Below, one piece after another: positions 44,286 through 53,194 of a stretch of DNA of 64,000 nt. The DNA is taken from contig UQKB01000002.1 in NCBI GenBank assembly GCA_900541565.1, forward strand, positions 1 to 64,000, written 5' to 3'. Both the position numbers and the translations under genes were made by a program. Below the pieces are notes generated by a model that saw only the letters and a list, made by a program, of their open reading frames with translations, made no database searches and was not told where the DNA came from. How positions within the stretch are numbered: position 1 is the stretch's first letter; the number at the start of each line of letters is the position of its first letter. Source of the stretch: an uncultured Oscillospiraceae bacterium (GTDB taxonomy: Bacteria > Bacillota > Clostridia > Oscillospirales > Acutalibacteraceae).

Positions 44286-45728
44286 ATGAAAAAATGCAAA
44301 CACACTGTCTCTATTTTTTTGGCCGTTTTGCTGCTGCTTTGTGCTTTTGTTCCGTTACAAGTTGGGGCAACCGCGCCCTATATTACGGAGGGCGATTTTC
44401 TCTATGTAGAAAACGACGACGGCACGCTTTCCGTTTTTCGGTATAACGCAAGCGCCGACACCGTATCCATTCCCGCCACCGTACAGAACCGCCCCGTTAC
44501 AGACATTTCATCCAACGCGTTTCTTTTTCATTCAACGCTACGCGAAGTTACTTTGCCAGAGAGCATCCACCGTATTGGCATGAACGCCTTTGGCGATTGC
44601 TCCAACCTTACATCGATCAATTTGGACCATGTACAGGTTATCGAATCTATGGCCTTTCTGCGCTGTACCAATCTGCTGCATATTTCCTTTGCAGAGCAGC
44701 CGCTTTCCATTGGAGCAGATGCGTTTGAACAGACCGCATGGCTTGAAAATCAACCCGACGGCGTTGTATACGCCGGGCAAACCGTTTATCAATATAAAGG
44801 GAATACCGGAGCGGCGACAGTCCAATTAAAGGAAGGTACAAAGGCAATTGCTGCGCAGGCTTTTTCCGGCTGCAGCTTTTTAACAGAAATGATTCTTCCA
44901 GATGGGATAGAGAATATCCAATCGTCCGCTTTTGCAAACTGCAGGAATCTGGAAAAGATTTCTTTTCCAGCCACACTGACAAAAATTGAAATGTCCGCCT
45001 TTTTTAACTGCGAAAAGCTAACAGATTTACAATTTCCGGACAGTTTACATACGGTTGGCGGACAGGCGTTTGCAAAGACCGCGTGGCTGGAAAGCCAATC
45101 GGACGGGCTTGTCTATGCGGGCAGAGTCGCATATGTATATAAAGGAAGCATGCCGCAGGACACCTCCCTTACGCTTAATCCCGGGACCGTTTCTGTCGCG
45201 CAAAGCGCCTTTTCCGGATGCAGCGGGCTGAAAGAAATTGTTTTGCCGGACAGTGTAAAAGAAATTGGAACAAACGCCTTTGTAAAGTGTACAAACCTGT
45301 CTTCTGTCAGCATTCCTTCAGGTGTAACGCATATTGAAAGCGGCGCATTTACTGGCTGTGATTCCCTTACCAGCGTTACCATCCCGCTTAGCGTTACTTC
45401 CATAGGTTATGCAGCGTTTGGCTACAACGCATATGAAGAACAGTACGAAGCCTTTACCATCTATGGCTATCCGGACAGTGTGGCACAGGCCTACGCGCAG
45501 GAAAACCAGGTTGCCTTTGTTCCTCTGTCGCTATCCAGGGGCGATCTAAACGGCGACAACAAGATAACGACCAGCGACGTGCTTACCCTGCAAAAATTTC
45601 TTGCCAAGTCGGCCACGCTTACGACGCAGCAGCAACAGGCCTCGGACACCGACCAAAATACCATCCTCTCCACCAGTGATGTATTGCTGATGCAAAAATA
45701 TATTGCAAAAATGATCGATAAGCTTTAA
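44286..45728 (+). CDS. Secreted leucine-rich-repeat (BspA/LRR_5) protein with dockerin
   Basis: 480 residues. Signal peptide (1-28, ending VGATA), then BspA-type leucine-rich repeats from about 55 to 395 (for example SNAFLFHSTLREVTLPESI and AFSGCSGLKEIVLPDSVKEIG), and a C-terminal type I dockerin (about 415-480). First calcium loop DLNGDNKITTSD is canonical; the second, DTDQNTILSTSD, keeps Asp at positions 1, 3 and 12. BspA-type repeats usually mediate binding to proteins or surfaces, so this would be a non-catalytic part that docks on a cohesin scaffold. AAAGAAGGGA precedes the ATG. Monocistronic between two terminators. Confidence 0.9.
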   Translation: MKKCKHTVSIFLAVLLLLCAFVPLQVGATAPYITEGDFLYVENDDGTLSVFRYNASADTVSIPATVQNRPVTDISSNAFLFHSTLREVTLPESIHRIGMNAFGDCSNLTSINLDHVQVIESMAFLRCTNLLHISFAEQPLSIGADAFEQTAWLENQPDGVVYAGQTVYQYKGNTGAATVQLKEGTKAIAAQAFSGCSFLTEMILPDGIENIQSSAFANCRNLEKISFPATLTKIEMSAFFNCEKLTDLQFPDSLHTVGGQAFAKTAWLESQSDGLVYAGRVAYVYKGSMPQDTSLTLNPGTVSVAQSAFSGCSGLKEIVLPDSVKEIGTNAFVKCTNLSSVSIPSGVTHIESGAFTGCDSLTSVTIPLSVTSIGYAAFGYNAYEEQYEAFTIYGYPDSVAQAYAQENQVAFVPLSLSRGDLNGDNKITTSDVLTLQKFLAKSATLTTQQQQASDTDQNTILSTSDVLLMQKYIAKMIDKL

Positions 45729-45814
45729 ACTCACCCGCCTTGCCCCTTTTCTTTCCAACTACAAAAGCAGAGCGGTGGACTTTGTTCGGCTTTTTAAAGC
45801 CTGCGCAGGCATGT

Positions 45815-45849
45815 AAAACCGCCCGCAAGCAATGCTTGCGGGCGGTTTT
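45815..45849. terminator. Bidirectional terminator between the LRR and cell-wall hydrolase genes
   Basis: AAAACCGCCCGCAAGC pairs with GCTTGCGGGCGGTTTT around a 3-base loop, with T tracts on both strands; the flanking genes converge. Confidence 0.93.
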
Positions 45850-45872
45850 GTTTTTATTTTTATCATTTTTTC

Positions 45873-47372
45873 TTATTCATAACAGAAGTATACGCCTTCC
45901 CGGTACGCATAAACACCGCTGCCCTGTACAAAGCCCGCCTGATAGATCACGTTTTCCGGGAGCACTCTTGTACCCTCCAGAATTTTCTTTGCATTTGCAT
46001 AGCATCTGTCAATCGCGCGCTCCATAAACGCGTCTGTCGGCGTCGGGATGCTCACACCCGTCCAGCCCATCGTACCATACGCGCCGGGCCGTGTGATAAC
46101 GCCTCTTACCGTATTGGGGAAGCTGGGATGCGCAACATGGTTCATCACAACGTTGCCAACCATCAGCTGCAGCTGGTCGCTGCAATACAGCGCGCCGGCC
46201 TCCTGCCAGATCACGGCTGCCATGCAGAACAGGTCGTCCTGCGTATATTTCTTTGCCTTTACGGTAACGACGCAGGTATCCTTTTTGCCGCTGCCGTCCT
46301 TGGCGGTACACGTAATCGTCGTGGTTCCTGGGCTGACTGCTGTCAGCTTGCCGTTTGCATTGACCGTTGCAACCTTTGTATTGCTGGATTTCCAGGTAAG
46401 CGCCTTATTGGTTGCGTTGCTTGGCGACACTGTCGGCTTAAACGAACCACTGGTGCCAACCTCCCAGCTGATTTTATTTGTATTAAGCTTTACTTTTGTA
46501 ACAGGTTGGTACACGGTCACCTTACAGGTATCTTTAACCCCGCTGCCGTCCTTGGCAGTGCATGTAATCGTCGCCGTGCCGGGCGCAACCGCCCGCAGCT
46601 TGCCGTTTGCATCTACGGTGGCAACCTTTGTATTGCTGGATTTCCAGGTAAGCGCTTTGTTGTTTGCGCTTGCAGGGGACACCGTGGGCTTATACGACCC
46701 CGCTCTGCCCACAGGCCATTTGATCGCGTGCGTATTCAACGTAATTTTGCTTACCGGCTGGTATACGGTAACGCTGCAGGTGTCGGTCGCAACTGTAGCG
46801 CCCGTTTTCTTATCCACCAGCGTGCAGGTGATGGTCGCGCTGCCCTTGCCTACAGCAAACAGCTTGCCATTTGCATTGACCGTTGCAACCTTTGTATTGT
46901 TGGATTTCCACACGGTCTGCACAGCTGACGTATCGCCTGTAATCTGTGGCTTATACGACCCGGCCCTTCCAACGGGCCATTTGATCGCATGCGTGTTCAA
47001 TACCAGCGTATTGGCGTAAGAAACGGTAACCTCGCAAGTGTCGCTTGCCAGCATTGCATTGGTTTTTCTGTCTGCAAGCAAACAGGTAACGGTTGTCGTC
47101 CCCGGAGTCTTTGCCCTGAGCACGCCGTTTGAATTTACCGTTGCCACGCTGTTGTCATCAGACTGCCAGATAATCCTTTGCGCAGCGGCCTCTTCTTCTG
47201 TAAACTGCAAATTGGTTTCCAGCGGCTGAGATGCCCCTACCTTCAGTTCTATCTGGTTTACATTCAGTTGTAATACTTCTTCCGTTACTTCTTTTGCGCT
47301 TACGGTCAGACCCAAAATGCTGCAGGCTACCAAGGCAACGCAAAGAAGCAGTGCAATCGCTTTTTTCCTCAT
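45873..47372 (-). CDS. Secreted cell-wall hydrolase (SleB/Hydrolase_2 type) with four Ig-like repeats
   Basis: 499 residues. Signal peptide (1-26, ending VSAKE), four bacterial Ig-like (Big_2) domains at about 36-115, 120-203, 206-285 and 288-368, each with the pattern W-K-S-x-N-T-K-V-A-T-V-N-A-N-G-K-L, then a C-terminal cell-wall hydrolase domain (about 373-499, DLFCMAAVIWQEAG, VGNVVMNHV, YGTMGW). SleB-type domains cleave peptidoglycan (lytic transglycosylase); the Glu in WQEAG is the likely catalytic residue. Parts of the Ig repeats are nearly identical at DNA level (period about 250 bp). The start codon lacks a Shine-Dalgarno at normal distance; AAAGGAG lies about 30 bases upstream with a hairpin between. 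The substrate could be its own wall during growth or sporulation. Confidence 0.9.
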   Translation of the reverse strand: MRKKAIALLLCVALVACSILGLTVSAKEVTEEVLQLNVNQIELKVGASQPLETNLQFTEEEAAAQRIIWQSDDNSVATVNSNGVLRAKTPGTTTVTCLLADRKTNAMLASDTCEVTVSYANTLVLNTHAIKWPVGRAGSYKPQITGDTSAVQTVWKSNNTKVATVNANGKLFAVGKGSATITCTLVDKKTGATVATDTCSVTVYQPVSKITLNTHAIKWPVGRAGSYKPTVSPASANNKALTWKSSNTKVATVDANGKLRAVAPGTATITCTAKDGSGVKDTCKVTVYQPVTKVKLNTNKISWEVGTSGSFKPTVSPSNATNKALTWKSSNTKVATVNANGKLTAVSPGTTTITCTAKDGSGKKDTCVVTVKAKKYTQDDLFCMAAVIWQEAGALYCSDQLQLMVGNVVMNHVAHPSFPNTVRGVITRPGAYGTMGWTGVSIPTPTDAFMERAIDRCYANAKKILEGTRVLPENVIYQAGFVQGSGVYAYREGVYFCYE

Positions 47373-47409
47373 AAAAAGTGGGAGCTTGGCTCCTCGTTCA
47401 CTCCTTTTT
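47373..47409 (-). promoter_or_regulatory. Structured leader at the start of the cell-wall hydrolase gene
   Basis: On the minus strand AAAAAGGAGTG can pair with CACTTTTT (with a 3-base bulge) and GGAGC with GCTCC inside, so the only good ribosome binding sequences are in stems directly before the ATG. This could limit translation. Confidence 0.5.
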
Positions 47410-47696
47410 GATTCTGCATTTTATTGCTGCGGTTTTGCAACGGTTTCTAGTTTACAATATTATTACAACTTTGTAAAGTTTTGGAAATTGCTCAAAAACG
47501 CGGTGTTTCTGCGAAATTTAGCTAAACAGGCGCTTAATTTTATACATTTTTCACGAATAATTTGTTACAAATTCGTAACCAGTGTGTAAAATGTATGAAA
47601 GTACCATCTCTTTTAAAAAGCAGCATTTTTTATAGATTTTCTGTTATTTTTTTGTATTTTATAAACAAAAAGCTTGTCTTTTTTACAAAAGCTACA
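47410..47696. other. Intergenic region upstream of the hydrolase gene
   Basis: AT-rich. A promoter candidate for the minus strand is TTTACA (47472-47477), 17 bases, TAAACT (47449-47454). Nothing else specific is seen. Confidence 0.4.
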
Positions 47697-47745
47697 TAAA
47701 AACCCCCGGCTGCATAAGGGAACCCTTTACCCTTCACAGCCGGGG
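47697..47745 (-). terminator. Terminator of valS-truB
   Basis: CCCCGGCTG pairs with CAGCCGGGG, with an inner AAGGG/CCCTT hairpin, and GTTTTTATG follows on the minus strand, 12 bases past the truB stop. Confidence 0.9.
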
Positions 47746-47756
47746 AAATTCTTCTT

Positions 47757-48671
47757 TTATCCCTGCGCGCAAAAAAGCTTCCATACCGCCAGTTGTCCGC
47801 GCGCCTTGCGCACAACGCCCAGCCCTAAGAACACGCCCTGTGGATCTTTTACACGGAAAAGACTGCCGTCTTGACAATCCCCATTATGTAACGAAGTTCT
47901 TGTAAGATCCAGCGCCCCACCATTTTTAAAACGGGTCGCCTGCCTTTCTGTAACGACAAGCGCGCGATAGCATAAAAACAGATGCTCCGTGGGCAAAAGG
48001 CGCTGTTCAGTAAGGTTTTGCTGCGCAAGCACCTGCATCTGCTCCAGCGTTGCCGCCTGTTCCAGCGTAAAACCGCAGGCTCTTGTGCGCCTGAGCCCTG
48101 TTAAAACGGCCCCGCAGCCCAATGCCGCCCCTATATCGTTGATCAGGCTTCGAATATACGTCCCTTTGGAGCAGCTGACCTTTATGGTTCCTGTTCCTTC
48201 TTCTTCCCGGTAATCCTGCAGCGAAAGCGCCCAAATGGTCACCGGCCGCGGTGTGCGCTCTACGGTCATCCCCTTTCTTGCCAGGTCATACAGCCTCTGC
48301 CCGTCTTTTTGTACAGCAGAATACATGGGCGGCGTCTGCATAATCGTTCCCTCAAACCGCGCGCACGCCTGTAAAACCTGCTGCTGTCCAATGCCCGTAT
48401 ACGGCTTTTGCATAAGCGTTTTCCCCGTGCTGTCCAGCGTGTCTGTGGTGATTCCAAGCTGAAATTGTGCAAGATATTCCTTGTCGCTGTCCGGTATGAG
48501 CGCCTGCGCGCGCGTTGCGCTGCCCAAAAGCAAAGGAAGCACGCCCGTAGCCATAGGGTCGAGCGTGCCTGTATGTCCGATTTTCCTCTGCGCACAAAGC
48601 CTGCGCATCACCGCAATCACGTCGAAAGACGTAAAATCCTGCGGCTTGTCTATGATTATAATCCCGTTCAC
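47757..48671 (-). CDS. truB: tRNA pseudouridine(55) synthase TruB
   Basis: Makes pseudouridine 55 in the T loop of tRNAs. 304 residues, with GIIIIDKPQDFTSFDVI, the catalytic RKIGHTGTLDPMATGVLPLLLGSATR (Asp nucleophile) and CSKGTYIRSLINDIGAALGC. It lies 11 bases after valS, so the two are one unit; truB is more often near rbfA and infB, so this is a relocated position. Ends at a strong terminator. Confidence 0.95.
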   Translation of the reverse strand: MNGIIIIDKPQDFTSFDVIAVMRRLCAQRKIGHTGTLDPMATGVLPLLLGSATRAQALIPDSDKEYLAQFQLGITTDTLDSTGKTLMQKPYTGIGQQQVLQACARFEGTIMQTPPMYSAVQKDGQRLYDLARKGMTVERTPRPVTIWALSLQDYREEEGTGTIKVSCSKGTYIRSLINDIGAALGCGAVLTGLRRTRACGFTLEQAATLEQMQVLAQQNLTEQRLLPTEHLFLCYRALVVTERQATRFKNGGALDLTRTSLHNGDCQDGSLFRVKDPQGVFLGLGVVRKARGQLAVWKLFCAQG

Positions 48672-48682
48672 AAAACCATCCT

Positions 48683-51310
48683 TTATTGCAGCGCCTGGAT
48701 CGCCGCCTGGATCATGGAAATTTTCTCCTGCTCCTTTTGCGCCTGCTGCCGGACCGTTTCCACCACATGTTCCGGCGCCTTTGCCAAAAAGCCTTCGTTT
48801 TGCAGCTTTCCCTGCGACTGCGCAAACCTTTTCTGCGTGGCGGCAAGCTCCTTTTCCAGCCGCGCAAGCTCTTTTTCCCGGTCTACAAGCTCTTCCATCG
48901 GTATATAAATTTTCGCATCGGCCGTAACGGCTGTGACCGCGCCGTCCATTTCAAACGATGCGCCAACCGTTACTTCGCTTGCAAAAGCAAGCTTACGAAT
49001 AAACTGCGCGCCGTTTTCAAAGACAGATGTCTTCTGCGTTGCAATGTATACCTTTGCTTTTCTTGCGGGCGGTACGTTCATTTCCGCGCGGCGGTTGCGG
49101 ATTGCACGGATCGCCTCCATTACGGCTTCCATTTCTTCCGTTGCCTGCGGATAGTCGTTTTCCTTTTGGAATACAGGGTACTTTGCAAGCATGATAGTCT
49201 GCCCCGTATGCGGGATCGTCTGCCAGATTTCCTCTGTAATATACGGCATAAACGGGTGCAGCAGCAGCAAAATTTTGTCCAGCACCCAAACCAGCACCTG
49301 CCTTGCACTTTGCGCAGACGGCCCTTCCTGCTGCAGCCTTGCTTTTGCAAGCTCAATATACCAGTCGCAGTAGCAGTCCCATATAAAATCGTACAGCTTC
49401 TGCACGGCAATCCCCAGCTCAAATTTTTCAAGATTGTCGGTAACTTCCTTCGCTAGACGGTTGAGCGTACTTACAATCCATTTATCCTCTGTGGTAAGCG
49501 CCCTTGGAAGCTCGTTCTTTACGGTAAACCCGTCAATATGCATGTGTACAAAGCGCGCGGCGTTCCACAGTTTATTTGCAAAGTTGCGGCATGCTTCCAC
49601 ACGCTTTTGGGAAAAACGCATATCGTTTCCGGGCGAATTGCCCGTTGCCAGGAAAAAGCGCAGCGCGTCTGCGCCGTATTGCTCTATGATTTCAAGCGGA
49701 TCAATCCCATTTCCCAATGATTTTGACATTTTCACCCCGTTTTCATCACGGATGATCCCATGAATAAACACCGTATCAAACGGCGGTTTGTGCATATGCT
49801 CGCAGCCGGAAAAGATCATCCTGGCAACCCAGAAGAAAATAATGTCATAGCCCGTAACCAACGTGCTGGTCGGATAAAAATAGGCAAGCTCCGGCGTTTT
49901 CTCCGGCCAGCCAAGTGTAGAAAACGGCCACAGAGCAGACGAAAACCATGTGTCGAGCGTGTCTTCATCCTGGTGTATGCAGCGGCTGCCGCACGCAGAA
50001 CATACCTGCGGCTCTTCCCTGCTTACCGTTACCGCGCCGCAGTCGCCGCAGTACCACGCAGGGATTCTGTGGCCCCACCACAGCTGGCGGGAAATACACC
50101 AATCCTTAATATTTTCCATCCAATGGAAGTAAACCTTTTCAAACCGTTCGGGGATAATGGTCGTTTCCCCATCCTTTACGCATTTTATCGCCGGCTCCGC
50201 CAAAGGCTGCATTTTTACAAACCACTGCTTGGAAACCTTTGGCTCTACCACTGTCTTACAGCGGTAGCAGGCTCCCACATTGTGCTTGATCGGTTCTGTT
50301 TTTACAAGAAAGCCCTGCTCCTGCAGATCCTGCACAATCCTTTTTCTTGCCTCATACCGGTCCAGCCCCACATAACGCTCGCCGGCGTTTTCGTTCATAA
50401 CAGCGTTGTCGTCCAGAACATTGATCACGGGAAGATTATGGCGCAGGCCGACCTCAAAGTCGTTGGGGTCATGCGCAGGCGTAATTTTTACAACGCCTGT
50501 TCCAAATTCCGGCTCGACATACGTATCTGCAACAATGGGGATTTCCCTTCCCACAAGCGGCAAAATGAGGGTTTTCCCTATAAGCTTTTTATACCTTTCA
50601 TCGTCCGGATGCACAGCAACGGCCGTGTCGCCCAGCAGGGTTTCCGGCCTTGTGGTCGCAAGCTGTACATACCCGCTTTTATCCTTGAGCGGATACCGCA
50701 AATGCCAGAAGAAGCCGTCGTGCTCTGCAAACTCTACCTCTGCGTCTGATATGGAGGTGCGGCAGTGCGGGCACCAGTTGATGATCCGCTCGCCCCTGTA
50801 AATCAGCCCTTTTTGATACAGGCGGACAAACACCTCCCGCACGGCTTTAGAACAGCCCTCGTCCATAGTAAAACGTTCCCGCTGCCAGTCGCAGGAGCAC
50901 CCAAGCTTTTTCAGCTGCTCCACAATGCGGCCGCCGTAAACCTTCTTCCAGTCCCAGGCACGCTGTAAGAACGCTTCCCTTCCAATTTGCTCCTTTGTTA
51001 TGCCTTCTTCCTTCATGGCTTCCACAATCTTTGCCTCTGTCGCAATGGAGGCATGGTCCGTACCGGGCAGCCACAAGGCGCAGTAGCCCTGCATACGGCG
51101 GAAGCGGATCAAAATATCCTGCAACGTTTCGTCCAGCGCATGCCCCATATGCAGCTGCCCTGTAATATTCGGCGGCGGCATAACAATTGTATACGGTTTT
51201 TTGTCCAGGTCTATTTTTGCATGGAAGTAGTTGCCCTCCATCCAAAAATCATAAATTCTGTCCTCTACCTCCTTGGGGTCATAAGCCTTTGCAAGCTGCT
51301 TTGCCATCAT
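48683..51310 (-). CDS. valS: Valyl-tRNA synthetase
   Basis: Class I aminoacyl-tRNA synthetase of 875 residues, a normal size. The HIGH-type motif [21 protein letters not shown] is near the N-terminus, the editing domain in the middle, [14 protein letters not shown] in the second half, and a C-terminal coiled coil ([16 protein letters not shown]) binds tRNA. Two ATGs are adjacent (51310 and 51307); AAGGAAG spacing slightly favours the second. A promoter TTGACA-17-GATAAT at 51389-51417 leaves no room for a T-box, so unlike many Firmicutes valS genes it appears not to be T-box controlled. Confidence 0.97.
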   Translation of the reverse strand: MMAKQLAKAYDPKEVEDRIYDFWMEGNYFHAKIDLDKKPYTIVMPPPNITGQLHMGHALDETLQDILIRFRRMQGYCALWLPGTDHASIATEAKIVEAMKEEGITKEQIGREAFLQRAWDWKKVYGGRIVEQLKKLGCSCDWQRERFTMDEGCSKAVREVFVRLYQKGLIYRGERIINWCPHCRTSISDAEVEFAEHDGFFWHLRYPLKDKSGYVQLATTRPETLLGDTAVAVHPDDERYKKLIGKTLILPLVGREIPIVADTYVEPEFGTGVVKITPAHDPNDFEVGLRHNLPVINVLDDNAVMNENAGERYVGLDRYEARKRIVQDLQEQGFLVKTEPIKHNVGACYRCKTVVEPKVSKQWFVKMQPLAEPAIKCVKDGETTIIPERFEKVYFHWMENIKDWCISRQLWWGHRIPAWYCGDCGAVTVSREEPQVCSACGSRCIHQDEDTLDTWFSSALWPFSTLGWPEKTPELAYFYPTSTLVTGYDIIFFWVARMIFSGCEHMHKPPFDTVFIHGIIRDENGVKMSKSLGNGIDPLEIIEQYGADALRFFLATGNSPGNDMRFSQKRVEACRNFANKLWNAARFVHMHIDGFTVKNELPRALTTEDKWIVSTLNRLAKEVTDNLEKFELGIAVQKLYDFIWDCYCDWYIELAKARLQQEGPSAQSARQVLVWVLDKILLLLHPFMPYITEEIWQTIPHTGQTIMLAKYPVFQKENDYPQATEEMEAVMEAIRAIRNRRAEMNVPPARKAKVYIATQKTSVFENGAQFIRKLAFASEVTVGASFEMDGAVTAVTADAKIYIPMEELVDREKELARLEKELAATQKRFAQSQGKLQNEGFLAKAPEHVVETVRQQAQKEQEKISMIQAAIQALQ

Positions 51311-51388
51311 CCTCTTCCTTTCCCTCTGTGCGGCCGGGCCTTGCCGCTTTTTTCTAAACGCCCGCGCTCATTTATAACTATCCGTTTT

Positions 51389-51417
51389 ATTATCCCATTG
51401 CAGCGGCCTTTTGTCAA
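51389..51417 (-). promoter_or_regulatory. Promoter of valS-truB
   Basis: TTGACA (51412-51417), 17 bases, GATAAT (51389-51394), minus strand. Confidence 0.75.
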
Positions 51418-51451
51418 TGCTCATAAGCCTGTATAAGCTTTGTGCGCCGGG

Positions 51452-53194
51452 CTATTTTACAGGTGCAAACTGGCTGTTGTAAAGCCGGCTGTAAAAGCCG
51501 CCCTTTTGCAAAAGGGACGTATGCGTGCCCTGCTCTACAATATTGCCGTTTTGCATAACAAGAATCACGTCCGCCTCTTGAATGGTGGAAAGCCTGTGTG
51601 CGACAATAAAGCTTGTCCTGCCCTGCATCATTTTTTGAAACGCCTTTTGCACGCGCTGCTCGGTCAGCGTGTCAATGCTGCTGGTCGCTTCATCCAAAAT
51701 CAGCATGGGTGGGTTGCATAGCATGACCCGGGCAATACATAAAAGCTGCCGCTGTCCCTGTGAAAGGTTTGCACCCTGTTCTGTTACAATGGTATCATAG
51801 CCGTTTTCCAGCTGGCAGATAAAGCCGTGCGCATAGGCCGCCTTTGCAGCCGCTTCAATTTCCTCCTGCTTTGCGTCCGGCTTGCCATAGGCAATGTTTT
51901 CCCGCACCGTTGCATGATACAGCCAGCTTTCCTGTAAAACCATACCGTACTGGCTGCGCAGGCTTTCGCGCGTGACCTGGCGTATATCCACGCCGTCTAT
52001 GCAGATCCTCCCGCTGTTTACATCGTAAAACCGCATGAGCAGGTTGATGATTGTTGTTTTTCCACAGCCTGTGGGTCCCACAATTGCCACTCTTTGTCCC
52101 GGCTGAACATGCAGGCAAAAATGCTCGATCAGCTTTTGCTGCGGCGTATAGGAAAAGCTGATATTGTCTATATCTATCTGTCCCTTACAGCTGTGCAGGA
52201 CATATGCGCCCTCTTTGTCCGGGGACTGGTTTGTCTGGTCCAGCAGGGCAAACACGCGCTTTGCTCCTGCAACAGCCGTCTGCAGCTGTGCAATCACGCC
52301 CGTGACCTCGTTAAACGGCTTTGTGTACTGATTTGCATAGGTCAGAAAGCACGATATCTGCCCAACGGTAAGCAACCCGCTTACCGCACTTACCGCGCCG
52401 ATCACCCCGACCGCTGCATATACGATCCCGTTTACAAAACGCGTGCTTGGATTTGCAAGGGACGAAGCAAACTGCGCCTTTTTCCCACAGACATACAGCC
52501 TTTGGTTGATTTCTTCAAAAGTTTCTGCGCTTTTTTCTTCCCGAAGAAAAGCCTTTACAACCTTTTGATTTCCTATGACTTCTTCTATATAGCCGCTGAT
52601 CTCCCCCTGCGTCTGCTGCTGCTCTTTAAACATTTTGGCGGAAAGCCTTGCAATAAATGCCGCAACAAACAGGGACAGCGGTGTAATCAGCACAACCACC
52701 AGTGCAATCTGTATGTTGATGGCCAGCATAAACACCACTGTTCCCACAATGGTGACCAGCCCCGAAAACAGCTGTGTAATTCCCTGCAAAAGCCCGTCGC
52801 CGACCGCGTCGATATCGTTGACAATCCGGCTGATCAAATCGCCGTGCATCGTTGTGTCAATATATTTAAGCGGTACGTCGTGCAGCTTTTTAAACGCCTC
52901 CCGCCGCATATCGCGCACGGTATAATAGCTGACCGCATTGGTGCACAACGCCATAAGCCACTGAAAAAGCGCAACACCCCCGATTGTTATAAGCAAAACC
53001 AGCAGAATTTTCGCCACATTTGCAAAATCCACCTGCCCCTTTGCAATAATAAAATCAATTGCATCGCCCACCAGCACCGGCCCCAAAAGCGTAAGGCAAA
53101 CACTTACCACCGCGCACAGCAGCGCGCCCAACAGATAACGCAGATAGGGCTTTGTGTAAGACAAAATGCGCACAACGGCTTTTTTTGTTTTCAT
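51452..53194 (-). CDS. Heterodimeric ABC exporter, subunit with intact ATP site
   Basis: Fused permease-ATPase of 580 residues. Six membrane segments in residues 1-320, then an ATPase domain with Walker A GPTGCGKTT, signature LSQGQRQ, Walker B MLILDEATSS (catalytic Glu present) and H-loop VAHRLST. It begins in a 4-base overlap with the partner gene. In heterodimeric exporters such as BmrCD and TM287/288 one subunit has a full catalytic site, and this is that one. Multidrug, lipid or peptide export is possible; no substrate is indicated by the neighbours. Confidence 0.93.
   Translation of the reverse strand: MKTKKAVVRILSYTKPYLRYLLGALLCAVVSVCLTLLGPVLVGDAIDFIIAKGQVDFANVAKILLVLLITIGGVALFQWLMALCTNAVSYYTVRDMRREAFKKLHDVPLKYIDTTMHGDLISRIVNDIDAVGDGLLQGITQLFSGLVTIVGTVVFMLAINIQIALVVVLITPLSLFVAAFIARLSAKMFKEQQQTQGEISGYIEEVIGNQKVVKAFLREEKSAETFEEINQRLYVCGKKAQFASSLANPSTRFVNGIVYAAVGVIGAVSAVSGLLTVGQISCFLTYANQYTKPFNEVTGVIAQLQTAVAGAKRVFALLDQTNQSPDKEGAYVLHSCKGQIDIDNISFSYTPQQKLIEHFCLHVQPGQRVAIVGPTGCGKTTIINLLMRFYDVNSGRICIDGVDIRQVTRESLRSQYGMVLQESWLYHATVRENIAYGKPDAKQEEIEAAAKAAYAHGFICQLENGYDTIVTEQGANLSQGQRQLLCIARVMLCNPPMLILDEATSSIDTLTEQRVQKAFQKMMQGRTSFIVAHRLSTIQEADVILVMQNGNIVEQGTHTSLLQKGGFYSRLYNSQFAPVK

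Noticed and set aside
51311..51451. T-box upstream of valS
   Set aside because: The leader is too short and lacks the TGGNACCGCG-type sequence; a simple promoter fits instead.
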